Positions 1 to 11,299 of a stretch of 64,000 bases of DNA are shown here, piece by piece; within the stretch, counting starts at the first letter, position 1; each line of letters starts with the position of its first letter. The stretch is from Massospora cicadina (taxonomy: Eukaryota; Entomophthoromycota; Entomophthoromycetes; Entomophthorales; Entomophthoraceae). The translations under genes were made by a program, and so were the position numbers. The notes below the pieces were generated by a model. The model was not told the DNA's origin. It worked only from the letters and a program-made list of their open reading frames with translations, and did not search any database. The stretch spans positions 124,001 to 188,000 of the forward strand of contig JAKSZP010000120.1 in the NCBI GenBank assembly GCA_022478985.1. The letters run 5' to 3'.

Positions 1-915
1 AATTGGATCTGCTATGGTGTCATCATGCAAAGAGTTGGGTGTAGGGGCTGCAGCTTGGGTGATAAAGGGAAAGCGCTATTTCAAATTGTCCAGTTCAAAA
101 CAGGTAGGGCAGATGGTGCACCCTCCATCCACTCAGGCCCAGAAATGATGTTCATGAGCAGAGGGATAATGGTGCAAGGGGAGATTGAGAAAGCTATTTC
201 TGTTGATACTGGATAACAGTCCTAAAGGTGTGGAGGCCTGCAAGGTGGATGGCTCCATTGATAAACCATGAATTGTATTATGGGATCAGATCCATATTCT
301 GATAATCCAGCATCAATATCATTATGTAAAACTTTAGGTGGTAGGTGGGTAAGAAGTACCACAAACTGAACCACAAGAGTGGTATTAGTGGGCAACTGGG
401 TACAAGTAGTTGGGATGGGGGTGCCCTGGAACACTAGAGATGGTAGCTGCTACTGCAGCATCAACTTCACTTGAGAAGCCAAGATCAAAATACCCCTTGA
501 AGGGGTTGAAGTTGATGAATCTTGCAGGATGCATAACAGTCTGAGCTAATTTGGTAATAGCTTTGTCTGAGTAAGGGAACAATTACCATATGCAACTTGA
601 AAACCAAATTACATATTGCTCTGGGGGAGCATGAGGAGGCAACGTGGCACCAACTGGGTTTGGGCAAGATTTGAGACTAAATCCTTAAGCAGGAAATAGC
701 ATCATGAAGAATCTGTTTGCTATCTGAGACAGACCAAGCATGTTTTGGCAATGGCCAAAAAACATTAGGTGGTGGTACACCACTGCTTCACATGGGGCAG
801 CGGGCATTGATCACATTGACATAGGTAATGTGAATAGGGTGCTGATTAGTAAAGCTATTTTTACTAAATTTCAAACTACAATTTGAAAAAGTGAGCAAAT
901 TTAGAGAGAGATTTT
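1..915 (-). mobile_element. ORF1-only LINE-like element O4, partial (3' end outside window)
   Basis: Degenerate copy of the ORF1-only family also seen at 42782-44704, 47427-49351 and 50587-52494. On the minus strand the reading starts near 822 with an ATG in the same context (ATGTCA) as the other copies. It runs through a region with FINFNPFKGYFDLGF, the family's DLGF-type motif, then TTLVVQF and a block ending SEYGSDPIIQF. It reaches a knuckle at about 150-75 that reads ICPTCFELDN, where the expected His is Asn. Stops interrupt the frame. The 5' end is placed near 915 by comparison with the other copies. The C-terminal part, 3' tail and target-site duplication lie outside the window. No endonuclease or reverse transcriptase is visible. 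Confidence 0.7.
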
Positions 916-2488
916 ATTTATTTTTACATACCATTGATCCAACAATAAAATGTATCCTTCAGAATGTCAGGCTAGATTGAAAAATGTTCAGTTCTAACCT
1001 GTTGCCACCATTCATAAACTATTTAGATAAAAATATGGTACATCATTTTCTGAAATACCACTGACTTGTTGTATCATTATATAAATAGTATGCCAATATA
1101 CTCATGATTCAGTAAGGCTAAGCATCCAGAGCATTGCTTAGCTGACTATCAACGCATGGCAAAATATAAATCTGACTGTGCGTACAATTTATGATCCTCC
1201 ATGATATTAGCATATCATTAATTTAGAGAATATTACCTCACCATAAATCCTTATATTTTATATTCTTTTTACATATATCTAACTATAGTAAATAAATATT
1301 TGTTTTTCATATATAATCCACCGGACTCTAAATAAAGAACTCCTTAATTTTACTTTGATTTTACCCTTTACTTTGGCTCTTACCCTATTAAAATCTGCCT
1401 ACTTTACAACAGGTCTAGCTCTTTCTCAAGTTCTTCCAGTCCTTACACACCAATGAAAGCTTTATATGGCAAGTATAGAATGGTAGACTTAATTTCATTT
1501 CTTAGGCTATCTGTGACATACTAAGCCTACCATAAATAGCTATATTGTTGGATTACATGGAACTGGAATCAGTGAGCATCCAACTGGAACCACTACAGGA
1601 GGTAAAATAGATTGTTCAACTTGGCTTCTTACTCTAATAACCAGATGATGCCTTAATTAATGGATGGCATGCTAATGGATTGTAGCTCATACTTTCACTA
1701 CATTGCCTATTGTGTTAAATTTCTATAGCGTTACATCATCTTTATTGGATAAGCTTTTTTCTAAATGTAAACCAAAGGTAGAATAAGGTACATGCTGGTT
1801 ATTCTAATCATCAGATATGATCACTAGTTAATACCGCCTATGTTTATATAAAGTTATATTTCTTATGGAGTGGTTCTATTTTTTCTAATATAATGAGCTG
1901 TCAACCTCATGATATAAGAAGTAACCCTCATAACAAAGAGCTTTGTGAATGCCTTAAGATATGTCATATGGGTATTTAAACTTGAAACCCTTGGTTTTTA
2001 CTAAACTACTGTTAAACTCATGAAATGTTTATATACAAGTGGCATGAAGAGATGTTTCAATCTAGTTAACTTATTTAAAAATTATCTAGCGGCTCCATCA
2101 GTCTAAAATATACTCATATGTTAAAAATCACGGCTCTTAACCTAATCATTATTAACGGATAGACTTAACTTGAATTACACGTTACTACTTTACTCTGCCA
2201 GAGTAAATTAATAGGCTACCTAACTATACTTCTTATTTTAGCACTTAGCTTATATTAAATACTTCAAGTCCAATTGCCTGTCAAGCCTCACATCATCTAA
2301 CTTTTCTGAATTTTGTCCTACTAGTAAAGGGCAAGTGCTATATGTAAACTTTTAACTCGAGATATCACGACCGAGCTATCAGTGAGAACCGAATCGTCAA
2401 CGAACAGGTTTCGGCAGCCACCGTAACCCCTTGTACTTGAGACTGGCTCTGGCTTGGGCCGCTATATTTAGCCCTTTTCAATGATTTA
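916..2488. other. AT-rich stretch without a recognisable gene
   Basis: About 1.6 kb of AT-rich DNA with dense stops in all frames. I see no conserved protein motif, tRNA or long repeat. It lies between the 5' end of element O4 and the minisatellite downstream of the dehydrogenase gene. Confidence 0.6.
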
Positions 2489-2618
2489 CGTATATATGCG
2501 TCCAAAAAATGGGGCTTTATGTAAACCTAAAAACGTATATATGCATCCAAAAAATGAGGGTGATGTAAATCTAAAAACGTATATGAGCGTCCAAGAAATA
2601 AGGGTTACATATAATTTA
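2489..2618. repeat. Minisatellite, 45-bp unit, about 2.9 copies
   Basis: Three consecutive copies start at 2489, 2534 and 2579. Each begins CGTATATATGCRTCCAAAAA or a close variant and continues with GGG and a GTAAA-type segment. The first two copies are both 45 bp; the third is diverged and short. The array lies about 300 bp beyond the stop codon of the dehydrogenase gene, on its 3' side. Confidence 0.8.
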
Positions 2619-2918
2619 TTCCAAAATTTACTGAATATGTATATTATAGACATGGACAAAAATAAATATAAAAAGCGTAAACTTTGGCTAAGAAATTTTT
2701 GCAAACATTAAGGGCTAAAAAATAACGACTTTTTTGAAAATCAGTGAAATGGTTAAGTGGCAAATGAATCGGTTCTCGAGTGTAAACCGATTAAAAAGTT
2801 AGGGGTCAATAAAGTGTATCCCGTTTCAGGCGTGTCTAGCCTAAAGCGTGACAAACTGCTTGCAACGCAACCAGTTTAATAAATAAAATTTCTCGGTTGC
2901 CTTGGGCCTAAGGGTCGC
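2619..2918. other. 3' flank of the dehydrogenase gene
   Basis: Three hundred bases between the minisatellite and the stop codon of the minus-strand gene. It probably contains the 3' UTR. I cannot place a poly(A) signal with confidence. Confidence 0.4.
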
Positions 2919-4375
2919 CTAGCGAAGCTTCTCGGCCAGGAGCCGCGATACCACGAGGCGTTGGATCTGAGAAGTCCCCTCGTAAATCTGGAAGATTTTG
3001 GCATCCCGCATCAGCTTCTCGGCAGGATACTCGGTGTTGAACCCGTTGCCCCCAAAAATCTGCACGCAGTCGGCGGCCGCGCGGTTGGCCATCTCGGAAG
3101 CCATGGCCTTGGCCATCGACGCGAGGTAGGTATTCCTTTCGCCACGGTCCCGTTGCCAAGCGGCCTTATGGACCAGGAGGCGGCTCGCCTCAACGCCCAT
3201 GGCGATGTCGGCCAGCATGAAGGCTACGGCCTGGTGCTTTATGATGGCTTGTCCCATAGTTTTGCGCTCCAGCGCGTATTTGGTCGCCTCCTCTAAGGCG
3301 CGCCGCCCCAATCCAACGGCTGCTGCGGCCACTAGGGGCCGAGTGATATCGAACGCACCCATGGCGATCTTAAACCCTTGACCAACATCACCAAGCCTAA
3401 CCGAAAGCATTAAGTTTTAGTTTAAAATCAATTCAGAAATAAAAACTTAAATGCTTTAAAAACTTATAAAAGAAAAAGCTGCTTTTTCGGAGATGTAACT
3501 TGTAGGCCGTTTGGATTTTAAGATCCCAGAAAAAATTATACCAACTTACCGATTCTCATCAGGGACTACAACTTCTTCAAACGTAATCCCTCTAGTATCA
3601 GACGCCCTCTGGCCCATATTGATTTCCTTTCGCCCAGGGGTGATCCCGGAGTGCTCGCTTCGACGATGAAACCGGTAAACGCTTTTCCGGTAGGCGCGTC
3701 TGGGTCGGTTTTGGCGAGAACAAAGTACCAATTAGCTTTGCCGCCGTTGGTGATCCACATCTTTTGGCCGTTGATTACCCAGCTGTCCCCCTTTTTGACT
3801 GCCCTGGTACTTAACCCAGCAACGTCGGAACCCGCGCCAGGCTCGGTGACGCCATAAGCGGCCATCAACGGCTCCTCGGTCATCCTGCCGAGGTACTTCT
3901 TTTTCTGGGCGTCGTTACCAGCCAAGATGACGGGTGCCTCCGCCAAACCGTTCGCTTCGATGGCGGTCTGGATCCCTGTACAACCAAAGGCCAACTCTTC
4001 GCTTATAATGGTTCCATCCAAAACCCCTAAGCCGAGGCCACCGTACTTTTGGGGGATGTGGGTATTCATCAGCCCCAGCTCCCACGCCTTCTTTAAAATA
4101 TCCACCGGGTACTCACCAGTCTTATCGTGGTGAGGGGCAGCGGGGATGATCTCCTCCGCAGCAAACTTACGCGCAAGTTGTTGAAACTCTTTCTGTTCAG
4201 GGCCTAAATCGAACCCGTAGGCAAGCGCAGTGGAAGGGCCTTTATCGGAGCTGTAAAGCCTTAGCGTAAGCTTAGGAAGCGAAAAGCCTTTATTCGAGCG
4301 AGCAGATAAGTTACTTGGAGCGTAAAATGAACTCTTTAAGCGTCGTGCAACATCTGTTGTGATTTTGGTTAACAT
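2919..4375 (-). CDS. Mitochondrial medium-chain-type acyl-CoA dehydrogenase, two exons, apparent 1-base frameshift in exon 1
   Basis: Flavoenzyme of mitochondrial beta-oxidation that oxidises acyl-CoA to trans-2-enoyl-CoA and passes electrons to ETF. Exon 1 is 4375-3550 and exon 2 is 3396-2919; the joined product would be about 434 residues, normal for the family. The N-terminus is Arg/Ser-rich and ends in LRLYSS, a plausible mitochondrial presequence. Family motifs are present in order: [59 protein letters not shown] and YEGTSQIQR, which contains the catalytic Glu expected for medium-chain enzymes. The best match I recognise is the MCAD (ACADM) class rather than short- or very-long-chain enzymes. 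The frame slips between EASTPG and [11 protein letters not shown], where restoring one C/G base in the run at 3645-3647 would rejoin it. This may be an assembly error or a true mutation. The rest of the gene has no stops, unlike all its neighbours. Confidence 0.9.
3397..3549 (-). other. Spliceosomal intron (153 bp) of the acyl-CoA dehydrogenase gene
   Basis: On the minus strand the donor is CG|GTAAGTTGG at 3549 and the acceptor is TTCGGTTAG|GC at 3397. Splicing joins ...VVVPDEN-R to [16 protein letters not shown] in frame, which is the expected continuation in this family. The intron is AT-rich, short and GT-AG, which suits a fungal gene. Confidence 0.85.
3645..3647 (-). other. Frameshift site in exon 1 (one base apparently missing)
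   Basis: A run of three C on the plus strand (GATCCCGGAG). A fourth C would keep the frame through [15 protein letters not shown]. Upstream and downstream frames both match the enzyme family without other damage, so the break is a single-base event in a short homopolymer. Confidence 0.75.
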
Positions 4376-5210
4376 CTTATACTACACAAATGAATCCTTA
4401 GGGCGGTGAAATCAATACAGTTAAAGTTGTTTAGTGTTCAAATGGCTGTCTTTACTACCATGAAGCAATCAGCTGTATTAATTTAGCTGGTAATGTGTAA
4501 GATTAGCCAGTTGCTCCGCTGTGCTCCTTGAAGTCGTTTCGTCATCAAACTCATTACCGTAATGCTCCAGATTAAATTAACCCCTTGAAATCGATATCCG
4601 AATTCTACCAATTGACCATCTGAAAAGATCAACTCAAAGTTTCAACTGTGGTAGAGCGATGTGGCTTACCAGAAATTAATTTGGATTTACTTCTCTCGCA
4701 AACGTTAATTGCACTGTGCACTCGTAACTGGATTTGAAGTGCAAATTTTGATTGAGCTTAGTGCCACCGTAACCATTCTAGCTTAGATGAAACTTGGTAT
4801 CACTCGCTTCGTGAGTATTTCGCATAATTAACCGATTGTTTTTCAACTTTGAAACCTAAATTGATGGAATTGCTGAAGCCAATCATCCGCCAATTTTAGC
4901 ATAATTATCATTTTCATATAAGTATCATTCAAATAGAGAACACACTATAAAGATTTACATTTGTTCTTGTACAACGTAAAGAGCAAAGAAAGGCACATTT
5001 TAGTTTGTAAGGATATTTTCACTTACTATGTCAGAAGCTTATGTTATAATATATCTAGCCGCTTATTTATAATTAGATTTTTATATAAACCTTGTTTATG
5101 GATAGATGTTTGTTTTAATTATCCTGTACCTAAAGCAAACCTTTGTCCAATATAAAATGACATAAAAAGATTTTAAAATAAGTGATCTATCTCTATATCT
5201 ATATAACTCA
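4376..5210. other. 5' flank of the dehydrogenase gene
   Basis: AT-rich region upstream of the minus-strand gene start; the promoter should lie here. I recognise no specific element and no coding sequence. Confidence 0.45.
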
Positions 5211-5257
5211 AAGTCTGTTTTTATACCATCTAGTACTAAAAAAAGTCTGTTTTTATA
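5211..5257 (+). mobile_element. Micro-retroposon: 17-bp insert flanked by a 15-bp target-site duplication
   Basis: The perfect direct repeat AAGTCTGTTTTTATA occurs at 5211-5225 and 5243-5257. Between them is CCATCTAGTACT plus an A run. The same 3' end, CCATCTAGTACT-A(n), ends the 46-bp insert at 6105-6150. I read this as an extremely 5'-truncated poly(A) retroposon from the same source. Confidence 0.7.
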
Positions 5258-6073
5258 ACAAAGTCTGGTTGTATTTTATGCAATTATCAAATTTGTACCA
5301 ACCTTGATATACCCTATTCCAAAAGATTGAGTACTCCTGAAAAGGAATTCTTATAAAATTTTATATTTTATCTTAATATAAAATAAAATAAGAAATGGTT
5401 TAAAACATTTATCTGATGGTAAAAAGCTTAAGAGCATGATATATGCCTTAGGGTTGGAGGTTATTTGAAACTTTCTTAAAGTTTGATCTATTATCATGCT
5501 ATGATATTTAAGTCTGGGGGAGCGCCCCCTCTGTTTGGATTGGGGGGTACTTCCTTCCCATCCAAGAAGGGGCCAAGAAAGCTGGCAACCCCCTCATCTC
5601 CTAAGGTGACCTCAATCATGTGGTTGACAAGTGGTGGGTGACAGCGCACCCTTTGAGATTTCTACCCTCAACCCCAGTTCTTATATCCAAAGAATTAATG
5701 AGGCAAATCTAGGGAAGCTTTAGCAAGTTAGCAATGAATTGACACTTTCTTGAGGCAAAGAGGCCAAGTATAATTAACAGCAGCAAATCTTTGATGTTAA
5801 TAGTTGACAATTGTAAAATATTGGCAACAAAGCCCAATGGATGTATATTTTTAGAAACCAAAGCAACTAGTGTTAAATCTGTAGCATAACTTGCCAATGG
5901 CATTGGGCCATTGAGAAATGTTGTTGCAGGTCCAAAACCTGCCCCAGACATATTAGGAACAAAGACCAACATGTGTTTACATTCTATATAGAATACTTCA
6001 AATATCAAATTGTTGGAGGAACTCACCAACAGCATTGCCATTGGGAAATGCTGATGCCAGTCCAAAACACTCT

Positions 6074-6986
6074 CCAGCAATATCTGTCAGACAATTGCAA
6101 GTTTTTTTTTTAGTACTAGATGGTCTCAACCTGAGGGGAGGATTCATCGATGTCAGACAATTGCAAGTTTGATATTGTGAGAAGAGTGTTTAGAATGAGG
6201 ATTATTGTAAAATTGGCCAAAAGACCCTGGCTGATTCACGATGGAATCCTTCAAATAGGGCAATAATCAATACATATTAATAAAACTTGGCCAAATGGTT
6301 TGAGTTTAGGTAGCTAGAATATTCTGACTCCTTTGTAGAATCAAAGAAGCTCTTCCAAGATCCCTCCCCATCTTACCACTAATCTCATTCAAGCCACACC
6401 GCGGAGACCAGGCCCTTTTATAGGGTTGGAAGGGGTCTCAAAAAGTGCAGATATTTTCTCATATGGTGATTGGATCAAATTCATTAAAACATTACCTCAC
6501 TGGCTTGTCCTACCCACTTGACCCTCCATCAGCCTTTCCAATAAAGTGAAGGGATATTCAAGGGCTTCAATGGGTCAATTGGCCATATTTTTTCTTATTT
6601 GGCTCAAACTTTATAAACTTTAATGAATACGCCCTTTGAGCCCAGTGAGTTTAATTACTAAGCTGTTATATTGTATGAGGGTTCTTTTTTTATACCCACG
6701 GCACTTAATAAAAGTAAAAACTTACAACTTTTTAGTTTTTAGTGTCCCTTTATTTTTATTAATTGAAAGGGTGGTTAGCCTGGCAGGTAAAACTGCTTCC
6801 ATCCTAGTGCAGCTTTCAAGTTCAAAACCTGTACTATCTAGAAATATTCACAGTGTATATATTTTTTCCCAAGGTTGACCCATCTTAAATATATTTTTAT
6901 TTTTATTAATCAAGTAACTTTAATCCCCTATTTGTTAGAGTTTAGGCTTTAATGCACCAGCAAGCCTATACCTACCTAAAATTCAA
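6074..6986. mobile_element. Unidentified ~0.9-kb insertion in the Gypsy-1 5' LTR
   Basis: The LTR alignment breaks after CAGTCCAAAACACTCT (6058-6073) and resumes at CAGTATCAAAACCCCA (6987-7002), an imperfect target duplication of about 16 bp. The inserted DNA has no protein motif. It contains a tRNA-promoter-like pair (TTAGCCTGGCAGG, then TTCAAGTTCAAAACC, about 6776-6838) and hosts a micro-retroposon. It may be an old SINE-like or composite element, but the family is not recognised. Confidence 0.5.
6085..6170 (-). mobile_element. Micro-retroposon: 46-bp insert with a ~20-bp target-site duplication
   Basis: The direct repeat TGTCAGACAATTGCAAGTTT lies at 6085-6104 and 6151-6170. The insert (6105-6150), read on the minus strand, ends CCATCTAGTACT followed by A(n). 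This is the same 3' end as the insert at 5226-5242, in the opposite orientation. Only the last few dozen bases of the source element were copied. Confidence 0.75.
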
Positions 6987-8199
6987 CAGTATCAAAACCC
7001 CATTAACCATTCTAATTTGGTCCAATGGATGCCAGAGTGACCAGGTGCAGGTGGTTTGGGATTCCCAAACCTGTTCCCAACCTCATGGGACCACCCCTAC
7101 ATGGGGTGACCTTGGGAGGTTTCCACTGCCTGTTGGGAAAGATGCTTTCACTCAAGCTATTGAAACTGAAGAAAATTAACAATTTGGGCATCTATTGATG
7201 AACTGACAGCGACTCAGCCTGCTGACAACAATTTCAAAGTTGTTTGAGATAATTTTTTCCTTGCTCAATGTTCACCAGGTTAGGCAAATCTTGAAGGCCC
7301 TGATTCTGAGCTTTTCTAAGCTATTCCACAAATCAATTGTCTAACTAAACAGTTAAAACACATTGAGAAAATTGATGGTTGATTTTCTACTTTTAAATCA
7401 AATAAAATCCTGGCTACCAAAATCGTTCTTTTTATTACAATAAGATTCAAACCACCTAATCCAATCCCATTTTTCTCAGCTCCCAAACCCGCAGACGCTG
7501 AGGCTGCAACAGCCTGGTTTGTTGCCAGGTTGCTAGTTTGCAAATACACCCTATTGGCGCACGCTGGTTAAATCTTTCTCAATATAACAAACGTCATATA
7601 TGCAGCAGACCTCTGGCATTTGGGCTTGCCTATTGGGTGTTTTTGCATCCATACTGGCAGGCTAGTCTAAACTTTATCTGTCGCTCTCCTGACATAAACA
7701 CCCATCCATTGTTCTCTACCAATTCTTCCCTCGTTGAGATGGGCGCAGCTGTGGTCATCTACCAGATGAATGTACAGTTGATATCCTGCCTTCTGTTGTT
7801 TTTCTGGCTAAATACCAATTTTATATGCTTCTCCCAGAGGGTCGTGAAGGAGTTTTGCTATGGCTACACTGCCCCTAGTGCCTTCAAATTTTCCCTCAGC
7901 CCACCCTCAAGCTTGGGATCTTCATGCTTGAAGCTGCCGACGTGGTCTCATTTTCTGATACCAGCGCCAAATCAGTGTCTTATTGATTCTAAAAGCCAAA
8001 GCTGCCCCGCGCCTATGTTAAATTGTTCTAGCACATCAGCTTATAAATCGTTGGTGGTCCATCCTGGAGAGAAAATGATTCAATTCCTTTTCCACACCAT
8101 TTCTGCTCCTATCACAAACCTTGTTATTTCCTCTTACCTATTTGCAATCTCTTCCTTATCAATATACATGACTATATCTGCCAATGAACAGAATTCTGC

Positions 8200-8500
8200 C
8201 GACTTTTTATTACCAATGAAAATTAGTATTGGGGCACAACAGATGTATTTCAAGGCCTTGGTTGACATGGGAGCAACTGGTAGCTTAATGAGTATGGATT
8301 TGGCTCAGCAGCTCAATCTGACCTTGGATGTGGGGCCATTGATGTTGGTTGCATCATCAAATGCCCAACCCTCCTCCAAAGTATGGTGCCCCATGCCTTT
8401 CTCAGTCCACTATTTTAGTTTCTGTGATCACTTCTATATGATGTTCAACCTTGCGCGCTCAGTGATTTTGGGTGTGGGTTGGTGGCATTGGCAGCATGTG
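8200..8500 (+). pseudogene. Gypsy-1 retropepsin domain (degenerate)
   Basis: The translation contains ALVDMGATGSLMS followed by QQLNLTLD and, downstream, SVILGVGWW. This matches the retropepsin active-site loop of Gypsy polyproteins, except that the residue after the catalytic Asp is Met instead of Ser/Thr. The ILG motif near the C-terminus is kept. It lies directly before RT, as in Ty3/Gypsy. The mutated loop and later stops make it inactive. Confidence 0.75.
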
Positions 8501-8859
8501 AGAATCCACCTGGAGACAAACATGCTGTCCTTTTTAACAATCAGGTGGAGGGCAAATTTTCATAAATGGACACCCTCACTAGTGCTTGTGGTCATGGTTA
8601 TATTACAGCTCTTGTTTCCACCGTGGGTCTTCCACCAGATTTTTCCACTACGTTGATGGGCTATCAGAGTATCTTTAACTATGACAAGGCTAACCGCCTT
8701 CCCCCTCATATAGAATTTGATTTTTTGGACAACGGTGCAATTGGTGAATATAAACTGTCCACTGTATCCACATACGGCGGAGGAGGATGTGGCCCTCAAT
8801 GCATGGTTGGATGCCATGCTCAATAAGGGTTAGTTGTTTAAGGAGACATCTACAGTTAC

Positions 8860-9960
8860 CTCCCCCATTGTCTTTTTAAAAAGGCAGATGGGTCACTTTG
8901 TCCCTGTGTGGATTCTAGGCACCTAAATAAGATAATGATTCATGGCCCCTACCCACTTCCATTGAAGAAAATTGACCATGTGATTGCCAAGTCGCGCATG
9001 TTCTCAAAAGTTGATCTTGTTAATTCCTTTAATCAAATTTTGGTGACGGAAGGCCAGGAATGTCTTACCACTATCAGGACAAAATGAGGCATATTCTAAT
9101 TTTTAGTGATGCCCTTTGGGATAAAGAACGCGCCCTCAACGTTCCAGAGAATGATTGATAGCATTCTAGGGGATCTCAGATTCTCCTTCTAAGTCACTTA
9201 TATTGATAATATACTGTTACATTCCACCTTTCTCAAACAATATGGAAAGGACCTGGAGGCGGTAGTGGCTGTCCTGCATAAAGCTGGCTTGTTTGTCAAG
9301 ATATCAAAATGAAAATTTTAAAAGGAAGAAGTCACCTTATTGGGTAATCTCATCTTGAAAGATGGTTATGGCATTTTTCCCAGAAAATTGGATGCCATAC
9401 ATGAGTGGCTGACTCCAACAACCCAGAAGCAATTAAGAAGCTTCTTGGGCACAATTATCTTTTTAAAGAAATTCTCTCCTGCACTCTCATAGTTGGTTTA
9501 AACCACTGCATCCAATTACAGGCAAGAATTACCTTTCCAGTAAGCGACCAAGTGCCAGCAGGCATTCAATTCTATTAAAGAGGTTTTCTTGTCACCACTA
9601 ATCTTTAAACACATGGATCCTTCCAAACTCTATATTGTAGCATGCAATGCATCTTCTGCCACAGTAGGGGCTGTCTTGCTCCTAGAACACAATGTATTTT
9701 AACACCTGGTCGCTTACTATTCCCGATAGTTTTCTTCAACTGAGCGATCCTGGGCCATCTGTGATAAGGAGTTGGCAGCTGTGACATGGGCTTTGACTCA
9801 CTGGCGATATTTCTTACAGGTTACTCAGCACAAGTTGACTGTGCGGACTGACCACCAAGCTCTACTATATTTCTGCAAGCCACAGAAGTTGGTGCACCAT
9901 CAGGACTGAACCTACCGGGACTTATGAAGTTTTAACTTTAAATATGAGTTTGTGAAGGGA
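8860..9960 (+). pseudogene. Gypsy-1 reverse transcriptase and RNase H (degenerate)
   Basis: Visible blocks are DSRHLNK, GPYPLPLKKIDHV, MFSKVDLVNSFNQI, MPFGIKNAPSTFQRMID, YIDN at 9199-9210 (the catalytic YxDD reads YIDN), NLILKDG, RSFLGTIIFLKKF, then RNase H blocks VACNASSATVGAVLL, HLVAYYSR and ERSWAICDKELAAVTWALTHWRYFLQ. Several TGA/TAG/TAA stops fall where Trp or Gln is expected. The order and spacing are those of a Ty3/Gypsy pol. Confidence 0.9.
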
Positions 9961-10239
9961 GTATTAGGTATCCTCCCCAATATTCTAAGACTTAACTCCA
10001 CTCTTTTCCAAGCTGACTCCAATGAAGCGGATTTTATCACAGTCACTTCCCCCAACTCAAATCCTAACCATTGTCCCTCCCATGGTTTAACAGCAGATTT
10101 AGACCTGGGCGCGCCTTTGGTGTCACAGGTCTTAGCTGCACTGGTGGTTTGAGCAGAGAGGGTGGAACTTATGGAGCGGTTGTCCCTCCCAGCTTCCAAG
10201 AATTCTTTATATTCTTTGGCTGAGGGGATCATCTAGTTT

Positions 10240-11100
10240 AGGTTGAGCGTGTTGGTCCCTCCTCTCCTCTGAGCTGAAGTCATTCAAGCACATCATGATC
10301 CCCTGGCAGTCAGTCACCTGGGTCCCAAGAAGTGAATTAATTTGGTTAATCGTGCTTATAATTGTCCTGGCTTGTTAAAAGATATTCCAGCTTGGATTGA
10401 GACTGCATGACTTGCATGTGGGCAAAATTAGACCGGTTTGGTAGAGATGGACTTCTGCACCCCTTGTAGCAGACAGAGGGTCTGTGGACATTGGTGTCCA
10501 TGGACTTTAATGTTGAGCTACCCCGCTCCAAGGGGTTCATAGAGGCTATAATGGTTATAGACCGTTTTATGGAATTATCCTTGTTTATCCTGTGCTCCTC
10601 CTCCATTACTTATGAAGATACTGCCCGCATATTTGTGTGCCATGTGTTTTCAATGTTTGGTTTCCCAAATGAAACTGTCAGTGACCGAGAACCTCAATTT
10701 ATGGTGCAGTTTTGGAACGAGCTCTTGGCAGCCTTGAAGTTTATGCCATGCCATGCCACTCCACCACATACCATCCACAGTCGGATGGTCAAACTAAATG
10801 AGTCAACCAGATCCTGGGGAGGTACCTGCGTGCTACACTTCAGCTTCCCAGGTTACCTGGGCAGACGATCTTCCCCTCACCCAGTTTTTGTACAATAATG
10901 GAACACATGCGCCCATGGGCTTCTCCCCATATGAATCAACCTTGGGTTATATTCCTCTCTTTTTTGGATAGGCCATGCCTTTTTCCAGAGGTACCAGCTT
11001 CTGCTAACCATGCTCAGCATATTCAGGACACACAATACCTGGTTTGGGAGCATTTAACTAAAGCCATAAGCAATTACAAACGGTTTGTAGATTGAAAGCA
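10240..11100 (+). pseudogene. Gypsy-1 integrase (degenerate)
   Basis: The core reads MDFNVELPRSKGF, VIDRFMELS, ARIFVCHVFSMFGFPNETVSDREPQF and FWNELLAALKFMP, the conserved catalytic Asp and DRGPQF-type blocks of Gypsy integrases. An HHDPLAVSHLGPKK-type stretch upstream near 10290-10335 is the remnant of the zinc-binding region. Several stops and frame changes are present. Confidence 0.85.
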
Positions 11101-11299
11101 GCTCCCAGCTCACGAGATAAAGGTGAGATCATATATCATGCTTGAAATGCACCACTTACAGATGCAGGTGCCCTCACATAAGTCTGCTGGTAAACGCTTG
11201 GGTCCCCAACTGGTGGAAGAGATATTTAGGGAATGGCGCCTTCCGTCTGAAGTTGCCCCACTGGAAACAACATCTGGCAATATGTCTCTCAGCTGTCCC

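Larger units (their letters stand above)
5508..7694 (+). repeat. Gypsy-1 5' LTR (with ~0.9-kb insertion)
   Basis: Matches the 3' LTR in order: AAGTCTGGGGGAG near the start, then GTTAATAGTTGACAATTG, TTGTTGGAGGAACTC, CACCCCTACATGGGGTGACC, GAGAAAATTGATGGTTGATT and CTGGCAGGCTAGTCTAAACT near the end, finishing ...CTGACA at 7694. About 913 bp between 6074 and 6986 have no counterpart in the 3' LTR. A degenerate direct repeat (CCAATGGCATTG... GGGAAATG... TCCAAAAC) occurs twice in the first half. Confidence 0.85.

Noticed and set aside
2489..2618. CRISPR-like array
   Set aside because: The repeats are contiguous with no unique spacers, and the genome is eukaryotic.
2481..2711. Short frames across the minisatellite on both strands
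   Set aside because: They are open because the 45-bp unit is a multiple of three; no sign of a real protein.
2908..3410. Overlapping open frames in and opposite the dehydrogenase exons
   Set aside because: They are shadows caused by the GC-richer codons of the gene; only the minus-strand frame carries family motifs.
5709..6080. 123-codon minus-strand frame in the Gypsy-1 LTR
   Set aside because: It lies in a non-coding LTR; the matching part of the other LTR does not keep it open.
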